Positions 16,387-24,066 of a stretch of 29,061 nucleotides of DNA are shown piece after piece. Origin of the DNA: a virus; IMG/VR virus record IMGVR_UViG_3300032011_000082, positions 1 to 29,061 of that record, one strand, 5' to 3'. A program made the position numbers and the translations under genes. Position 1 is the first letter of the stretch; each line of letters opens with the position of its first letter. Under the pieces are notes generated by a model that was given only the letters and a program-made list of their open reading frames with translations, searched no databases and had not been told where the DNA came from.

Positions 16387-18834
16387 TCACAATCCTAAAA
16401 ATGCATCGTGTGAAATAACGCGAACATGCTTCGGCATGATTGTCATTTCACTCTTGATTACACCCTTATCTTCGGGGATAGGCATAGGTGCTTCACTGAT
16501 GATATAATCATCAACAACGATGATTACTTGTTCTCGGTTGCTACCTGCACCTGCCTTTGTAAGAGTGAGTGTAATTGGTTCTGTATATCCATGACTACGG
16601 TTAGTTCTGTATTCATGCCATAGTAGCGGGTCGGAAACAATGATTGTCATTTTCATTTCGTATTCAACTTGCTTCTCGATTGTCAAGTTTGGATTGCGCG
16701 AACCGCCAAATGGAACTTGCTCAAGTGATTGTCCGAGAGAGTTTCTTTCTTCTTTATATGCAGACCCACGAACTGTTAGAATGTTTTCGATGTTGTTGTT
16801 TCCTGTAAGTGAGAAGTTTGTGATTTGCGCGAGATTGATACCGAAAGCACTAATTTGCCCGTTGTAAAAGAAGTAAGGTTTCTCGGTGTTTGGTGCAATA
16901 CCCGCTTTCTTTCGTTCCGCTTTGCCGTTAGCGATGTTCTCAAACATTCGATGAGTGCTGTATCTATCACCTTTGTTGGCAGGTGTGTCATCTTCAAGAC
17001 GACCTGTATCTGTGTAGCAGTATAGCGCATCAAAGTTAACTGATAGTTTAACTTCTGCATCCGCGTCTGCGGCAAGTGAAAAATCCTTTACTTTACAACC
17101 TCTCCAAATACGAGTTAGTTGTTTGTTGTCGGATGCTGAACCCGGCGGTGCTTCGCTACCTGTCGCGCTTGCATTGTAAGAGCCTGTATTGCGTGTTCGC
17201 ATACTTGTCTCAAGAGTAAAAGAAGGAACAGTAGCGCCTTGATAAATTAAACGAGACATACGGTGTTGGATTTCTCCATAAGAAGCCGTAGTGGTGTTGA
17301 AGTTAGGCGAACCACCTGTGTTATCATCTTCATAAGCACAAACCTTCTGTGTCATGTTTGCAATAGCGTGGTCGAAGGTAAATGGTTCATCAACATAGAT
17401 TCGCTTACCAACAGTATCATGATAAAGAACACGGCGAATCTCATTGCGTTCTGCGTTTTCCATGTCTGTGCCGAGTCCATCATTACCCCACTTCTTAGAA
17501 CCTGCGGCTACTGCTCGGTCTGTTGGGAACTCAACTGCTGTTCCATCAACGATAAGTAAGTATTCTCCCGCGATAGGTCCGCTTGTCATTGTTCCTGTAT
17601 ATCCAAAGTAAGTATCACCTGCGGCGATAGGTAGTTCAGTATATCCTCCCCCCGGTGTCGCTTTAACAGTTGATGGAACATCAACAACCTGCGCGCCGAG
17701 GGCATAGTATAACCAACGAGCGCTGTTCATCATCATTTCGATAGCGCCACCTTCATTCTTCATGCTTTGAGGTTCTTGAATGACAACATCACGACCAAGA
17801 CCAATAACATGGCTTCGACGGATTTCGACCTTTGTTTCCGGTAGTGATACCGTAGCGGCAAGTCCAACAAATTGGTCTGTAAGAACGGACTCATCGGATA
17901 ATTTCGCTGATGCGTTGTAAGTCATTCCTGTGTCCATTGTTGGTGTTCCGATTGTGTCAATGAGTATTTCGTCATTAGCACCCGATGCGCCATTTTCTTT
18001 CATCTTTGGAGTAACTGTGATTACATTTGCGCTATTGGCTACAATGGTGTATGTGTTACCTGTTGTAGCATAATCGTCAGCATCATAATTTGCGCTTGAG
18101 CCTCTTACGCGAAGTGTCGAACCAACAAGCATTCCCGCAGGATATTTGAGATTTTGATTTGCATCAAACATTCCTGCTTTTGCTTGGGTGAAAGTAATAT
18201 CTGTGCAATCGCTATTTGCACTATTGGTTGTTTTTGTCATTAACAAACCACCTGCTGTAAGAGTTGCTACGGTTGCCGTTCCGCCTGTTCCTGTTCCAAG
18301 AGTTAAAACATCGCCTACATTATATCCTGCACCACCGGCAGGAGCCGATGCTGTGAGAGCAGTAATAACACCGTTAGAAATAGTGGTTACTACAAACTTC
18401 AATCCACTACCGCTACCACCTGTCATTGTAATAACTTCATTCGCGGCATATCCACTACCACCTGCGGTCATAGTGTATGTTACAACAGCACCACCCGCTA
18501 CGGTATTGATTGTAGCAGTAAATCCTGTTCCGACACCACTTGATGATGCTTGTGTTACATTATCACTCCCTGCATAAGTTGCTCCTGCATCATCAACTGC
18601 TGATGTTATAACAACACCGTTTGCTATTGAGGCGATAGCAACTGTTGCGTTACCATCACCTGCGCCGCCGGTTGTAGCGACGGTCGCTACTGAATAACCC
18701 GAACCTGCACTTGTGGGGGAAGTGGTTAGCGTCGCTACTGCACCTGCTCCAAACGCACCATGCTTAAGCGCTACTCCGCATTCATGTCCGAATGTTACTT
18801 CTGCTAAATCACCTTTATACACTGTCGATACCAT
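16387..18834 (-). CDS. Major tail tube protein with inserted GxGY repeats
   Basis: 815 aa, ATG preceded by AGAGGA. The N-terminus (MVSTVYKGDLAEVTFGHE), the segment VSLPETKVEIRRSHVIGLGR followed by ARWLYYALG, and the C-terminal half (ITNFSLTGNNNIENILTVRG, TMTIMPKH-like strands ending EMTIMPKHVRVISHDAFLGL) read as a beta-barrel tube protein with a central elaboration. About residues 29-205 are an insertion of glycine-rich repeats (GSGYSVA, GSGYAAN, GAGYNVG), separating the first strand from the core. The gene follows the tail terminator and precedes the chaperone/tape measure group, the normal place of the tube gene. It is much longer than usual tube subunits, so the extra parts would decorate the outside of the tail. 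Its identity as tube rather than another tail structural protein is inferred. Confidence 0.7.
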   Translation of the reverse strand: MVSTVYKGDLAEVTFGHECGVALKHGAFGAGAVATLTTSPTSAGSGYSVATVATTGGAGDGNATVAIASIANGVVITSAVDDAGATYAGSDNVTQASSSGVGTGFTATINTVAGGAVVTYTMTAGGSGYAANEVITMTGGSGSGLKFVVTTISNGVITALTASAPAGGAGYNVGDVLTLGTGTGGTATVATLTAGGLLMTKTTNSANSDCTDITFTQAKAGMFDANQNLKYPAGMLVGSTLRVRGSSANYDADDYATTGNTYTIVANSANVITVTPKMKENGASGANDEILIDTIGTPTMDTGMTYNASAKLSDESVLTDQFVGLAATVSLPETKVEIRRSHVIGLGRDVVIQEPQSMKNEGGAIEMMMNSARWLYYALGAQVVDVPSTVKATPGGGYTELPIAAGDTYFGYTGTMTSGPIAGEYLLIVDGTAVEFPTDRAVAAGSKKWGNDGLGTDMENAERNEIRRVLYHDTVGKRIYVDEPFTFDHAIANMTQKVCAYEDDNTGGSPNFNTTTASYGEIQHRMSRLIYQGATVPSFTLETSMRTRNTGSYNASATGSEAPPGSASDNKQLTRIWRGCKVKDFSLAADADAEVKLSVNFDALYCYTDTGRLEDDTPANKGDRYSTHRMFENIANGKAERKKAGIAPNTEKPYFFYNGQISAFGINLAQITNFSLTGNNNIENILTVRGSAYKEERNSLGQSLEQVPFGGSRNPNLTIEKQVEYEMKMTIIVSDPLLWHEYRTNRSHGYTEPITLTLTKAGAGSNREQVIIVVDDYIISEAPMPIPEDKGVIKSEMTIMPKHVRVISHDAFLGL
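18220..18750 (-). repeat. GxGY repeat insertion in the tail tube protein
   Basis: Residues about 29-205 contain three to four units with the pattern GxGY, short strand, [TG]GGxGSG, V-x-x-I-x-NGV[IV]T. They match in kind the repeats of the giant tail protein encoded at 2045-2745 and 4020-4290. Confidence 0.75.
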
Positions 18835-18851
18835 TTTTATTCCTCTTTTTA

Positions 18852-19289
18852 TTATGCTATTAATTCGCTGAAAATTACTATCTCAACTTGGAAAGTCATG
18901 CGGTGTAACCGCTTCGTTCGGTCCGAAAGGTCAGTTCGTGTTTTATAGAGTAATCGGTCAAAATTAGCCCCATCGCCTTTTCTATTCGCGTGGACGATAC
19001 GCCGAACCTCGTCTTCCATCTTAGAGAGTTGCGCGCGACCTTCCATTGTGCGCACATCCACTGTAACATTGATACGCGTATGCACGAAGTCATAAAATAC
19101 TTCGGGCTGTTCCTCGTTATGTGCTGTTTCGTATAGCACGATTGCGTCGGAACGCGATAAATCAAGACGCTTACCGCCCGGTTCAACGGTGGTAATGTCT
19201 TGGATGGTTGGTTTCCTTTGCGATGTATTACCGCGATTCCAACCATCGTTGAATAGTTTTTTGATGAGTTCAATAGATTCAAGCCCCAT
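18852..19289 (-). CDS. Tail terminator-like protein
   Basis: 145 aa, ATG overlapping the upstream stop by one base (TAATG) and preceded by GGGAGGG. The layout fits small tail terminator/completion proteins: an N-terminal helix (ESIELIKKLFNDGW), a strand with DAIVLYE, a strand INVTVDVRT, a long helix SKMEDEVRRIVHANRK and a final strand MTFQVEIVIFSEL. This protein caps the finished tail tube and docks it on the head. The position between adaptor and tube genes agrees. I rely on secondary structure pattern and context, since the family is very divergent in sequence. Confidence 0.6.
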   Translation of the reverse strand: MGLESIELIKKLFNDGWNRGNTSQRKPTIQDITTVEPGGKRLDLSRSDAIVLYETAHNEEQPEVFYDFVHTRINVTVDVRTMEGRAQLSKMEDEVRRIVHANRKGDGANFDRLLYKTRTDLSDRTKRLHRMTFQVEIVIFSELIA

Positions 19290-19555
19290 TAGAAATCCCT
19301 CCCAATAGGACTTTCATTAGCCGCTTGCTTCATCGCTGATTGAATAATTGCCTCGTAGTCGGGGTGTTTTGAGTCCATTTTAGAACCATTTTTCTTTAAT
19401 ATGTTGCCTTCTCTATCAACTTCATAACCCATAGCATCTGCCGACGCTATAAGAAAAATACGCCCTTCTTTACCGTATATTGAGTTCTTGCGAACTTCTT
19501 TTAGAGGAACTGCTAATTTCCTAAGAATATCGTCTTTATCCCATAACTCACTCAA
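19289..19555 (-). CDS. Small neck-region protein, function unknown
   Basis: 88 aa starting at TTG 19555, eight bases inside the end of the adaptor gene. TTG is supported by a perfect GGAGGTGAT five bases upstream and by an in-frame TGA just before it. The protein is charged, with an N-terminal helix (SELWDKDDILRKLAVPLKEV) and a segment GRIFLIASADAMGYEVDREG that looks like two short strands. Genes between adaptor and tail terminator often encode head-closure or neck proteins, and that is the best guess. I recognise no family. Confidence 0.7.
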   Translation of the reverse strand: MSELWDKDDILRKLAVPLKEVRKNSIYGKEGRIFLIASADAMGYEVDREGNILKKNGSKMDSKHPDYEAIIQSAMKQAANESPIGRDF

Positions 19556-21137
19556 GCGTCATCACCTCCACATATCGCGGTAGCGTTTCCGCTACTTGAG
19601 CCTTTAGGAGTTGGTATTTTGAACCCAAGTCCACATTCTGTGTTCCTTCGGGTAATAACACGCTTCGGTCGTCCGATAAAATCAAATCCATCGCTACAAG
19701 TTTAGTGCATATATCTTCGATTGCTTTTTCCACATAGCGCTCTCCATATACATATGAAACCTTAACAGCGTTCCATGAGAAATAGGGGTATGTGTTATTG
19801 AAGTAAATTATACCTAAGTCGTAATCAGCCCACCAATCCCGCAAACGCGCTTCATCACCTGTTGTTCCTCCAACATAATCAATACTGAATCGAGTTTGAT
19901 TTACAGAAGCACCACCTGTTGCCGCCGCGCTTATATCTCCTGTAAGGTCAGCAACACCTGTTAGTTGATTACCTGTTTTACCTGTGTAATATCCAATGGC
20001 TGAACCAATTTTAATAAGACCATATTCAGCAAAAGAATCCGCAGTAACAAGTGTAATTGTATTTGATGTGGATGATGCTACCTCTCCTAAGAAAGAATTA
20101 GCGCCTGTGATACTGATACCGTCTTCATCTGTTATAGCGATAGTAGCGGTTTCTCCTGCATCACCACGACGCATAGAAGTGATTTTGACTTGACCTCCAC
20201 CATAGTCTGCGTTTGCAGACGACATAAACTCATGATGAACATTCGCTACAACTGAACCATCATCGGCTTCTGCGTCTTCAAGACTGAATGAAGGAGAAAA
20301 CAAAGTTGCGCTTTTACCGCGTCTCAAATCTTTATTGATAAGGTCGGACAATTGTTGCGCGGTTGTAACATTATCAAATTGAGCATTAAACTTTGATTTG
20401 GTAGTTCCTGCTGTGAGAGTAGCGATGCCACCACCACCCGGACATAGATACACTTTGTCTGTATCTGCTGTGAGTTTAGTAAAGTCAAGGACTTTCAAGC
20501 GCACTTCTGCGCAAGCAATCTCGCGATATTCATGTCCTTGCCATACTTCAAGTCGAAGTATTTGCTGAACATTACGGAAATAGAGTGGAACTGAACCAAC
20601 ATAATCTGTATAATATCGTCGTCGGTATGGTTTGTATGTATCGAAATTAACATATTCTGCTGTTTGTAGCATAGGTCGCCATGAGTTATTTGTAAGGTTG
20701 TCAATCTTGTCTTGAGTTCGTTGAATTAATGTTTCGACTTGTTTCTTTGTTATTCCTTTACGCTTGCCGTTTGTAAATGATTGTAGCGGTTGAATATACG
20801 CTTCATCTGCTGTGTCGTAATCACCCGTTGTTCCACCAACCCATGTTATGACGACATTGCTACCATCGCGCGTAATTGATGTTATAGTAACTTCTTCTCC
20901 CATTTCAACATCACTCGCGATTTCAATTTTATCACCAACTTCAAAGCCGGTATGTCTGTAATCGCTCGCTGTAATAGTAGCAGTTGTAGCGCCTGTATTA
21001 GAATCACTCGCGAGATAAACAGGGTCGGGTAGCGGTATCTGTAAAATGTCCGCTACTTTCTGTGCTGATGTATAGTATAAGCGCGTAGGGTCAAGTGGTC
21101 TTGATGCTCGCTCTCCTGTTTGAAAAACGGTTGGCAT
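19548..21137 (-). CDS. Head-tail adaptor (connector) protein with beta insertions
   Basis: 529 aa. The usual small connector fold can be followed in pieces: an N-terminal arm (LYYTSAQKVADILQIPLPDP), a helix pair (ITKKQVETLIQRTQDKIDNL, then TNNSWRP), a strand segment VPLYFRNVQQILRLEVWQG, DYDLGIIYFNN, then VKVSYVYGERYVEKAIEDIC with C-terminal helices. These are characteristic steps of the adaptor ring that sits under the portal. Two beta-rich stretches are inserted, at about residues 44-118 and 225-430, which more than doubles the normal length. The start is ATG 21137, three bases after the preceding stop. The next gene overlaps the end by eight bases. Confidence 0.7.
   Translation of the reverse strand: MPTVFQTGERASRPLDPTRLYYTSAQKVADILQIPLPDPVYLASDSNTGATTATITASDYRHTGFEVGDKIEIASDVEMGEEVTITSITRDGSNVVITWVGGTTGDYDTADEAYIQPLQSFTNGKRKGITKKQVETLIQRTQDKIDNLTNNSWRPMLQTAEYVNFDTYKPYRRRYYTDYVGSVPLYFRNVQQILRLEVWQGHEYREIACAEVRLKVLDFTKLTADTDKVYLCPGGGGIATLTAGTTKSKFNAQFDNVTTAQQLSDLINKDLRRGKSATLFSPSFSLEDAEADDGSVVANVHHEFMSSANADYGGGQVKITSMRRGDAGETATIAITDEDGISITGANSFLGEVASSTSNTITLVTADSFAEYGLIKIGSAIGYYTGKTGNQLTGVADLTGDISAAATGGASVNQTRFSIDYVGGTTGDEARLRDWWADYDLGIIYFNNTYPYFSWNAVKVSYVYGERYVEKAIEDICTKLVAMDLILSDDRSVLLPEGTQNVDLGSKYQLLKAQVAETLPRYVEVMTLE
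19561..19569 (-). promoter_or_regulatory. Perfect Shine-Dalgarno for a TTG start
   Basis: Minus-strand GGAGGTGAT, five bases before TTG 19555. It is complementary to the conserved 3' end of prokaryotic 16S rRNA, lies inside the end of the adaptor gene and decides the start of the 88-aa gene. Confidence 0.85.
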
Positions 21138-21139
21138 TA

Positions 21140-21364
21140 TTATTGCCCCCTTCTTGCTTGCTCTTCTGCTATTTGCGCTTCTAATCTATCCACTTCTGCT
21201 TTTTTTTCCGTTACAAGTCTTCTTAATTCTTCAAAGTGTGGTGCGTATTCTTGCTCAATGCGTTGGTTATCTTGTTGCTTTTGTTGTTCTCGACGCGCTT
21301 GCTCTTCTGCAAGCATTCTGCCAATTTCAGCAGGGTCGTTTTTGAGAAGAAGAATACTAAACAT
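21140..21364 (-). CDS. Small coiled-coil protein
   Basis: 74 aa from ATG 21364, whose A is shared with the TGA of the upstream gene. A TTG three bases upstream is less likely because it abuts the AAGGTGAT ribosome site. After a short hydrophobic start (MFSILLLKNDPAEI) nearly the whole chain is a charged helix (AEEQARREQQKQQDNQ, then LRRLVTEKKAEVDRLEAQIA) with heptad character; AEEQARR occurs twice. It would form a coiled coil. Role unknown; the adaptor gene follows. Confidence 0.75.
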   Translation of the reverse strand: MFSILLLKNDPAEIGRMLAEEQARREQQKQQDNQRIEQEYAPHFEELRRLVTEKKAEVDRLEAQIAEEQARRGQ

Positions 21365-21639
21365 CAAATCACCTTCTCCACTTTACCAAGATTATATTCC
21401 ATTGGTTTGCTACAAGCCCCGCATCTTTCAAGATAGCAGAAATGCAACATACCGCAATGACGACAGCGCGTTCCTGCACCTATGTTGAGAACATCGCGTA
21501 TATTACGAGAACGAATGTTTTGCTTTTTGACAACGCCTTTCAGTCTGTCGCGCTCATCGGTTTTCACCATGTCGCCTTCGTCTTGTTTCCAACCTTGCTT
21601 AGCCATTCTGTGAATGTCTTGTGGTGTCAATCCCGCCAT
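21364..21639 (-). CDS. Small zinc-ribbon protein
   Basis: 91 aa, ATG preceded by GGTGAT. The N-terminal half is helical and basic (LTPQDIHRMAKQGWKQ, DRLKGVVKKQNIRSRNIRDV). The C-terminal half has CRHC (Cys59, Cys62), a further Cys68, and CGAC (Cys73, Cys76), which is the pattern of a small zinc ribbon. Such ribbons in viral genes bind nucleic acid or protein, or stabilise small structural proteins. It sits in the compact block between capsid and adaptor genes. Its function is not known. Confidence 0.75.
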   Translation of the reverse strand: MAGLTPQDIHRMAKQGWKQDEGDMVKTDERDRLKGVVKKQNIRSRNIRDVLNIGAGTRCRHCGMLHFCYLERCGACSKPMEYNLGKVEKVI

Positions 21640-21649
21640 GCTATCACCG

Positions 21650-21817
21650 TCATAATCGGACGGCTACAACATAGATGTTTCCTTGACACGCGTAAGCAGT
21701 TATTGCACTTATCACCGGACCATCATCCTTCAACACCTTAGCAATACCACCTGCAACGGTGTCAACCGTTTGGCAAGCCTCATTAGGCGTGAACTCATAA
21801 ACTGTAACCGTAGGCAA
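21650..21817 (-). CDS. Very small protein (55 aa, TTG start)
   Basis: TTG at 21817 follows AAGGTGAT with a five-base spacer and opens a 55-codon frame ending in TGA: LPTVTVYEFTPNEACQTVDT, then AGGIAKVLKDDGPVISAI, then ITAYACQGNIYVVAVRL. It exactly fills the space between the beta-rich 92-aa gene and the zinc-ribbon gene, which would otherwise be the only sizeable gap in this block. Predicted alternation of strand, helix and strands suggests a small folded protein. Family unknown. It lacks an ATG and is easily missed. Confidence 0.6.
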   Translation of the reverse strand: MPTVTVYEFTPNEACQTVDTVAGGIAKVLKDDGPVISAITAYACQGNIYVVAVRL

Positions 21818-21828
21818 GGTGAATCACC

Positions 21829-22107
21829 TTATCGACGGCCAATTACAGTCCATTTACCCGTATTACTTGCAACACAATCAATGGTTAGAGTAGTAGCCGT
21901 AGTAATCAAACCGAATGCTCCGTCAACACCACCACCTGTAATATCGCCAAATGTATCACCGTTGACTTGAGCGCTTAAAATCTCGCTTAAGTGTGCTGAT
22001 AAATCAATCGAGCCTGTTGCTACGCTTGCCGCGTTAAATGTTCCGCTAAGAAGAACTAAATCTCCTATACTGTGTGGTCTGTTATCAATTGTTGAACTAA
22101 ATGCCAT
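21829..22107 (-). CDS. Small beta-rich protein, possible capsid decoration
   Basis: 92 aa, ATG overlapping the preceding stop by one base, with AGGAGATG upstream. Beta-strand segments (GDLVLLSGTFNAASVATGS, ITTATTLTIDCVASNTGKW ending TVIGRR) resemble small trimeric beta proteins that many phages encode close to the capsid gene, whose C-terminus often reads G-x-W-x-x-x-G. Whether it decorates the capsid, forms a spike base or is something else cannot be told from sequence alone. Confidence 0.65.
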   Translation of the reverse strand: MAFSSTIDNRPHSIGDLVLLSGTFNAASVATGSIDLSAHLSEILSAQVNGDTFGDITGGGVDGAFGLITTATTLTIDCVASNTGKWTVIGRR

Positions 22108-22493
22108 TATTCTTCATCTCCTGTTGTGTTATCCATATCGCCTTCGCTCATAGAGTCTTCGGTTTCTTCGGGTGGGTTAAGGTGTGTTTCGACTTTAGCG
22201 AGCAATTTTGCTTTGGTATTTAGAGAAGAGTATTCAACCTCGTTCTCATCCATCCAAGTCATTATATCGCCTTTCGTCCATTTCATGTCGGGAATACCGT
22301 CATTACCTTCGTCTTCTTTAGCGACAGGTGATGCGAAAAGCACACCGTCAACCAAGAACTCTCCCACAAGCATTTTCGCATGATGGTTAACCCATTCTTG
22401 CGTTTTACTTTCTGCTTTACCCCAAGTCCAAAATCCTAAACGACCCATATTACGACCCGCTTTATGCGGACCTTTGTAAATTACAGTCGGCAT
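22107..22493 (-). CDS. HeH-domain protein near the capsid gene
   Basis: 128 aa from ATG 22493 (MPTVIYKGPHKAGRNMGRLG). The frame is open upstream, but an earlier start would overlap the neighbouring gene and lacks a better ribosome site. The N-terminal 55 residues form a small mixed domain with Trp and Gly. Residues 71-105 (KWTKGDIMTWMDENEVEY, then NTKAKLLAKVETHL) match the HeH/LEM-like helix-extended-helix pattern, which is often DNA-binding. The C-terminal 25 residues are acidic. This domain plan is common in small genes located between capsid and connector genes, but its role is not established. Confidence 0.7.
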   Translation of the reverse strand: MPTVIYKGPHKAGRNMGRLGFWTWGKAESKTQEWVNHHAKMLVGEFLVDGVLFASPVAKEDEGNDGIPDMKWTKGDIMTWMDENEVEYSSLNTKAKLLAKVETHLNPPEETEDSMSEGDMDNTTGDEE

Positions 22494-22504
22494 TGGAATC
22501 AGCC

Positions 22505-22888
22505 TCAAGCAACAATCATCCATGCTGTAACATTAGTTCCGGGTGCGCCAACCACTGTGAATTGTGCGACACCTGCTGTAATGTTCTTCAAATCAACACC
22601 TGCGTTTGCTACACTTGTAGCGCCCACAAGAACTGCGACGATTTTACTTGCACCGCCGGTCAATGTTACTGTTTCATCATTAGCAAGAACGGTTGTGAAC
22701 TTGCCACAAACCAATTTCAATCCTAATGTGTTAGTCCCATCAGTCTGTCTTGCCGCGAATGATGTTAAAGCACCCGGATAAGATGTTAACCATGCTTCAT
22801 CATCTGCTGGTGTTCCTGCGTATAGGTCTAAACTAAAACTTTCAGTAAATACTGCGCTTCCACTTGTTGTATATGTTATATCTGCCAT
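22505..22888 (-). CDS. Beta-rich protein after the capsid gene, possible decoration protein
   Basis: 127 aa, ATG preceded by AAGGAG. Thr, Val, Ala and Gly are abundant, charges are few, and strands such as GLKLVCGKFTTVLANDETVT and GASKIVAVLVGA dominate; it ends in GTNVTAWMIVA. A neutral, beta-only protein directly downstream of the major capsid gene is the usual profile of a head decoration protein. The call is contextual; there is no signature motif. Confidence 0.65.
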   Translation of the reverse strand: MADITYTTSGSAVFTESFSLDLYAGTPADDEAWLTSYPGALTSFAARQTDGTNTLGLKLVCGKFTTVLANDETVTLTGGASKIVAVLVGATSVANAGVDLKNITAGVAQFTVVGAPGTNVTAWMIVA

Positions 22889-22903
22889 TCTTCATCATCT
22901 CCT

Positions 22904-24061
22904 TCATTGTAGGTCGCGAATTGAACCGCTTGCACCAAAGAAACTACCCCATAGTTCACCCATAGTTCGGTAAAGTCCTTCTTGGCCGAGCCTGTTAATC
23001 GCGAATGGGTCGCCGGTTTCGATACCGGATTCAAAGTATTGTGTTGGAATTGCAGTTTGGAACCACAAGTAATCCGTGTCAAGGTAATAGATACGAGACA
23101 GTGTGTTTGCACCTTCATCCGGCATATCCTTTGTTGGGATAATTGGAACGCCATTGTAAGTCGCTACAATAAATCCTGCTTCAATACCCGGAACACCCTT
23201 CACACCGGAGTATGTAGGGGTGATTCTCTTAGAATCCATGAACCTTTGTTGAGATTGCAATAGTTGTTGAGCGCGCATAAGCGTATCATATCCTGTTAGC
23301 ATAACCTTTGGATTACCACCGCGAGTCCAAATCTGTTGGAATAATCCATCAAGTTGGTTTAGTGATAGGTTACGATTAGTCGCACTTGTTGAAGCATCGC
23401 CACCAACATCGACTTCTGCGCTATGGAAATCCTTGCTACCGTCGCGAGTAATTGAATACATATCGTGGTCGGTTAGAACATTGACTGAACCTTGTGTAGT
23501 GGTTTGCACAGCAGGGTCGGATGTTAGACGGTCAAGGGATTCAAAGTTGTTACCCGCAGGGGTGCTAACATCAACAAGAAGCATCTTGTTAACCATTTCA
23601 GCGTGATGCTTACCCATTTCTTCTTTGAGAACTTGGCGAACATCTCCAAGACCATCATCCTTGTCGGACAAGAACATGCTCACTTCGGATAAGTCAAAAG
23701 TGTGCGCAATAGTCTTTGGTTTAGCCGCTACATGCAGGAACTCCGGTCTTTTGGTTTCCGGTAGTGTTCCGTTTTCTGCAATACCGCCGGTAACTCCGCT
23801 TTCAGCGCGCTCGGTTAGAATACGCCATCCGCTTCTTTCCCACGGCTTCTTAGGAAGAATTGAAAACGCGTTAAACTCTTGGTTTAACTGCGACCAAACC
23901 TTTCGACCATATACTGCTTGATAGGTTCCCGCAGTAGTTGACATCATAGGACTGTCTGCTTTCAAAATGTCTCCGCTTGAGTAAGTGTAGCCTGTTTGAG
24001 CCGCACCACCATAGTAGTATCTTTCCATGTCTTGAACTGTTCTTACATAATTTCGTGCCAT
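22904..24061 (-). CDS. Major capsid protein (HK97 fold)
   Basis: 385 aa from ATG 24061 (MARNYVRTVQDMERYYYGG), which has GAGGGGAGAG upstream and lies five bases after the protease stop. The longer frame reaching 24115 overlaps the protease end and is not needed. Features of the HK97-fold capsid subunit include an N-arm (VWSQLNQEFNAFSILPKKPW), a long spine-helix region (VRQVLKEEMGKHHAEMVNKM), and an A-domain-like end (SRIYYLDTDYLWFQTAIPTQ, then GLYRTMGELWGSF). It directly follows the protease-scaffold gene, as in HK97-type modules. It would form the icosahedral shell. No separate delta domain is seen, so the scaffold function probably lies in the protease C-terminus. Confidence 0.85.
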   Translation of the reverse strand: MARNYVRTVQDMERYYYGGAAQTGYTYSSGDILKADSPMMSTTAGTYQAVYGRKVWSQLNQEFNAFSILPKKPWERSGWRILTERAESGVTGGIAENGTLPETKRPEFLHVAAKPKTIAHTFDLSEVSMFLSDKDDGLGDVRQVLKEEMGKHHAEMVNKMLLVDVSTPAGNNFESLDRLTSDPAVQTTTQGSVNVLTDHDMYSITRDGSKDFHSAEVDVGGDASTSATNRNLSLNQLDGLFQQIWTRGGNPKVMLTGYDTLMRAQQLLQSQQRFMDSKRITPTYSGVKGVPGIEAGFIVATYNGVPIIPTKDMPDEGANTLSRIYYLDTDYLWFQTAIPTQYFESGIETGDPFAINRLGQEGLYRTMGELWGSFFGASGSIRDLQ

Positions 24062-24066
24062 ATTAT

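Noticed and set aside
16034-16418. Two plus-strand frames across the GAPAP repeat
   Set aside because: Low-complexity products from the 15-bp repeat, which leaves every frame without stops; no start context.
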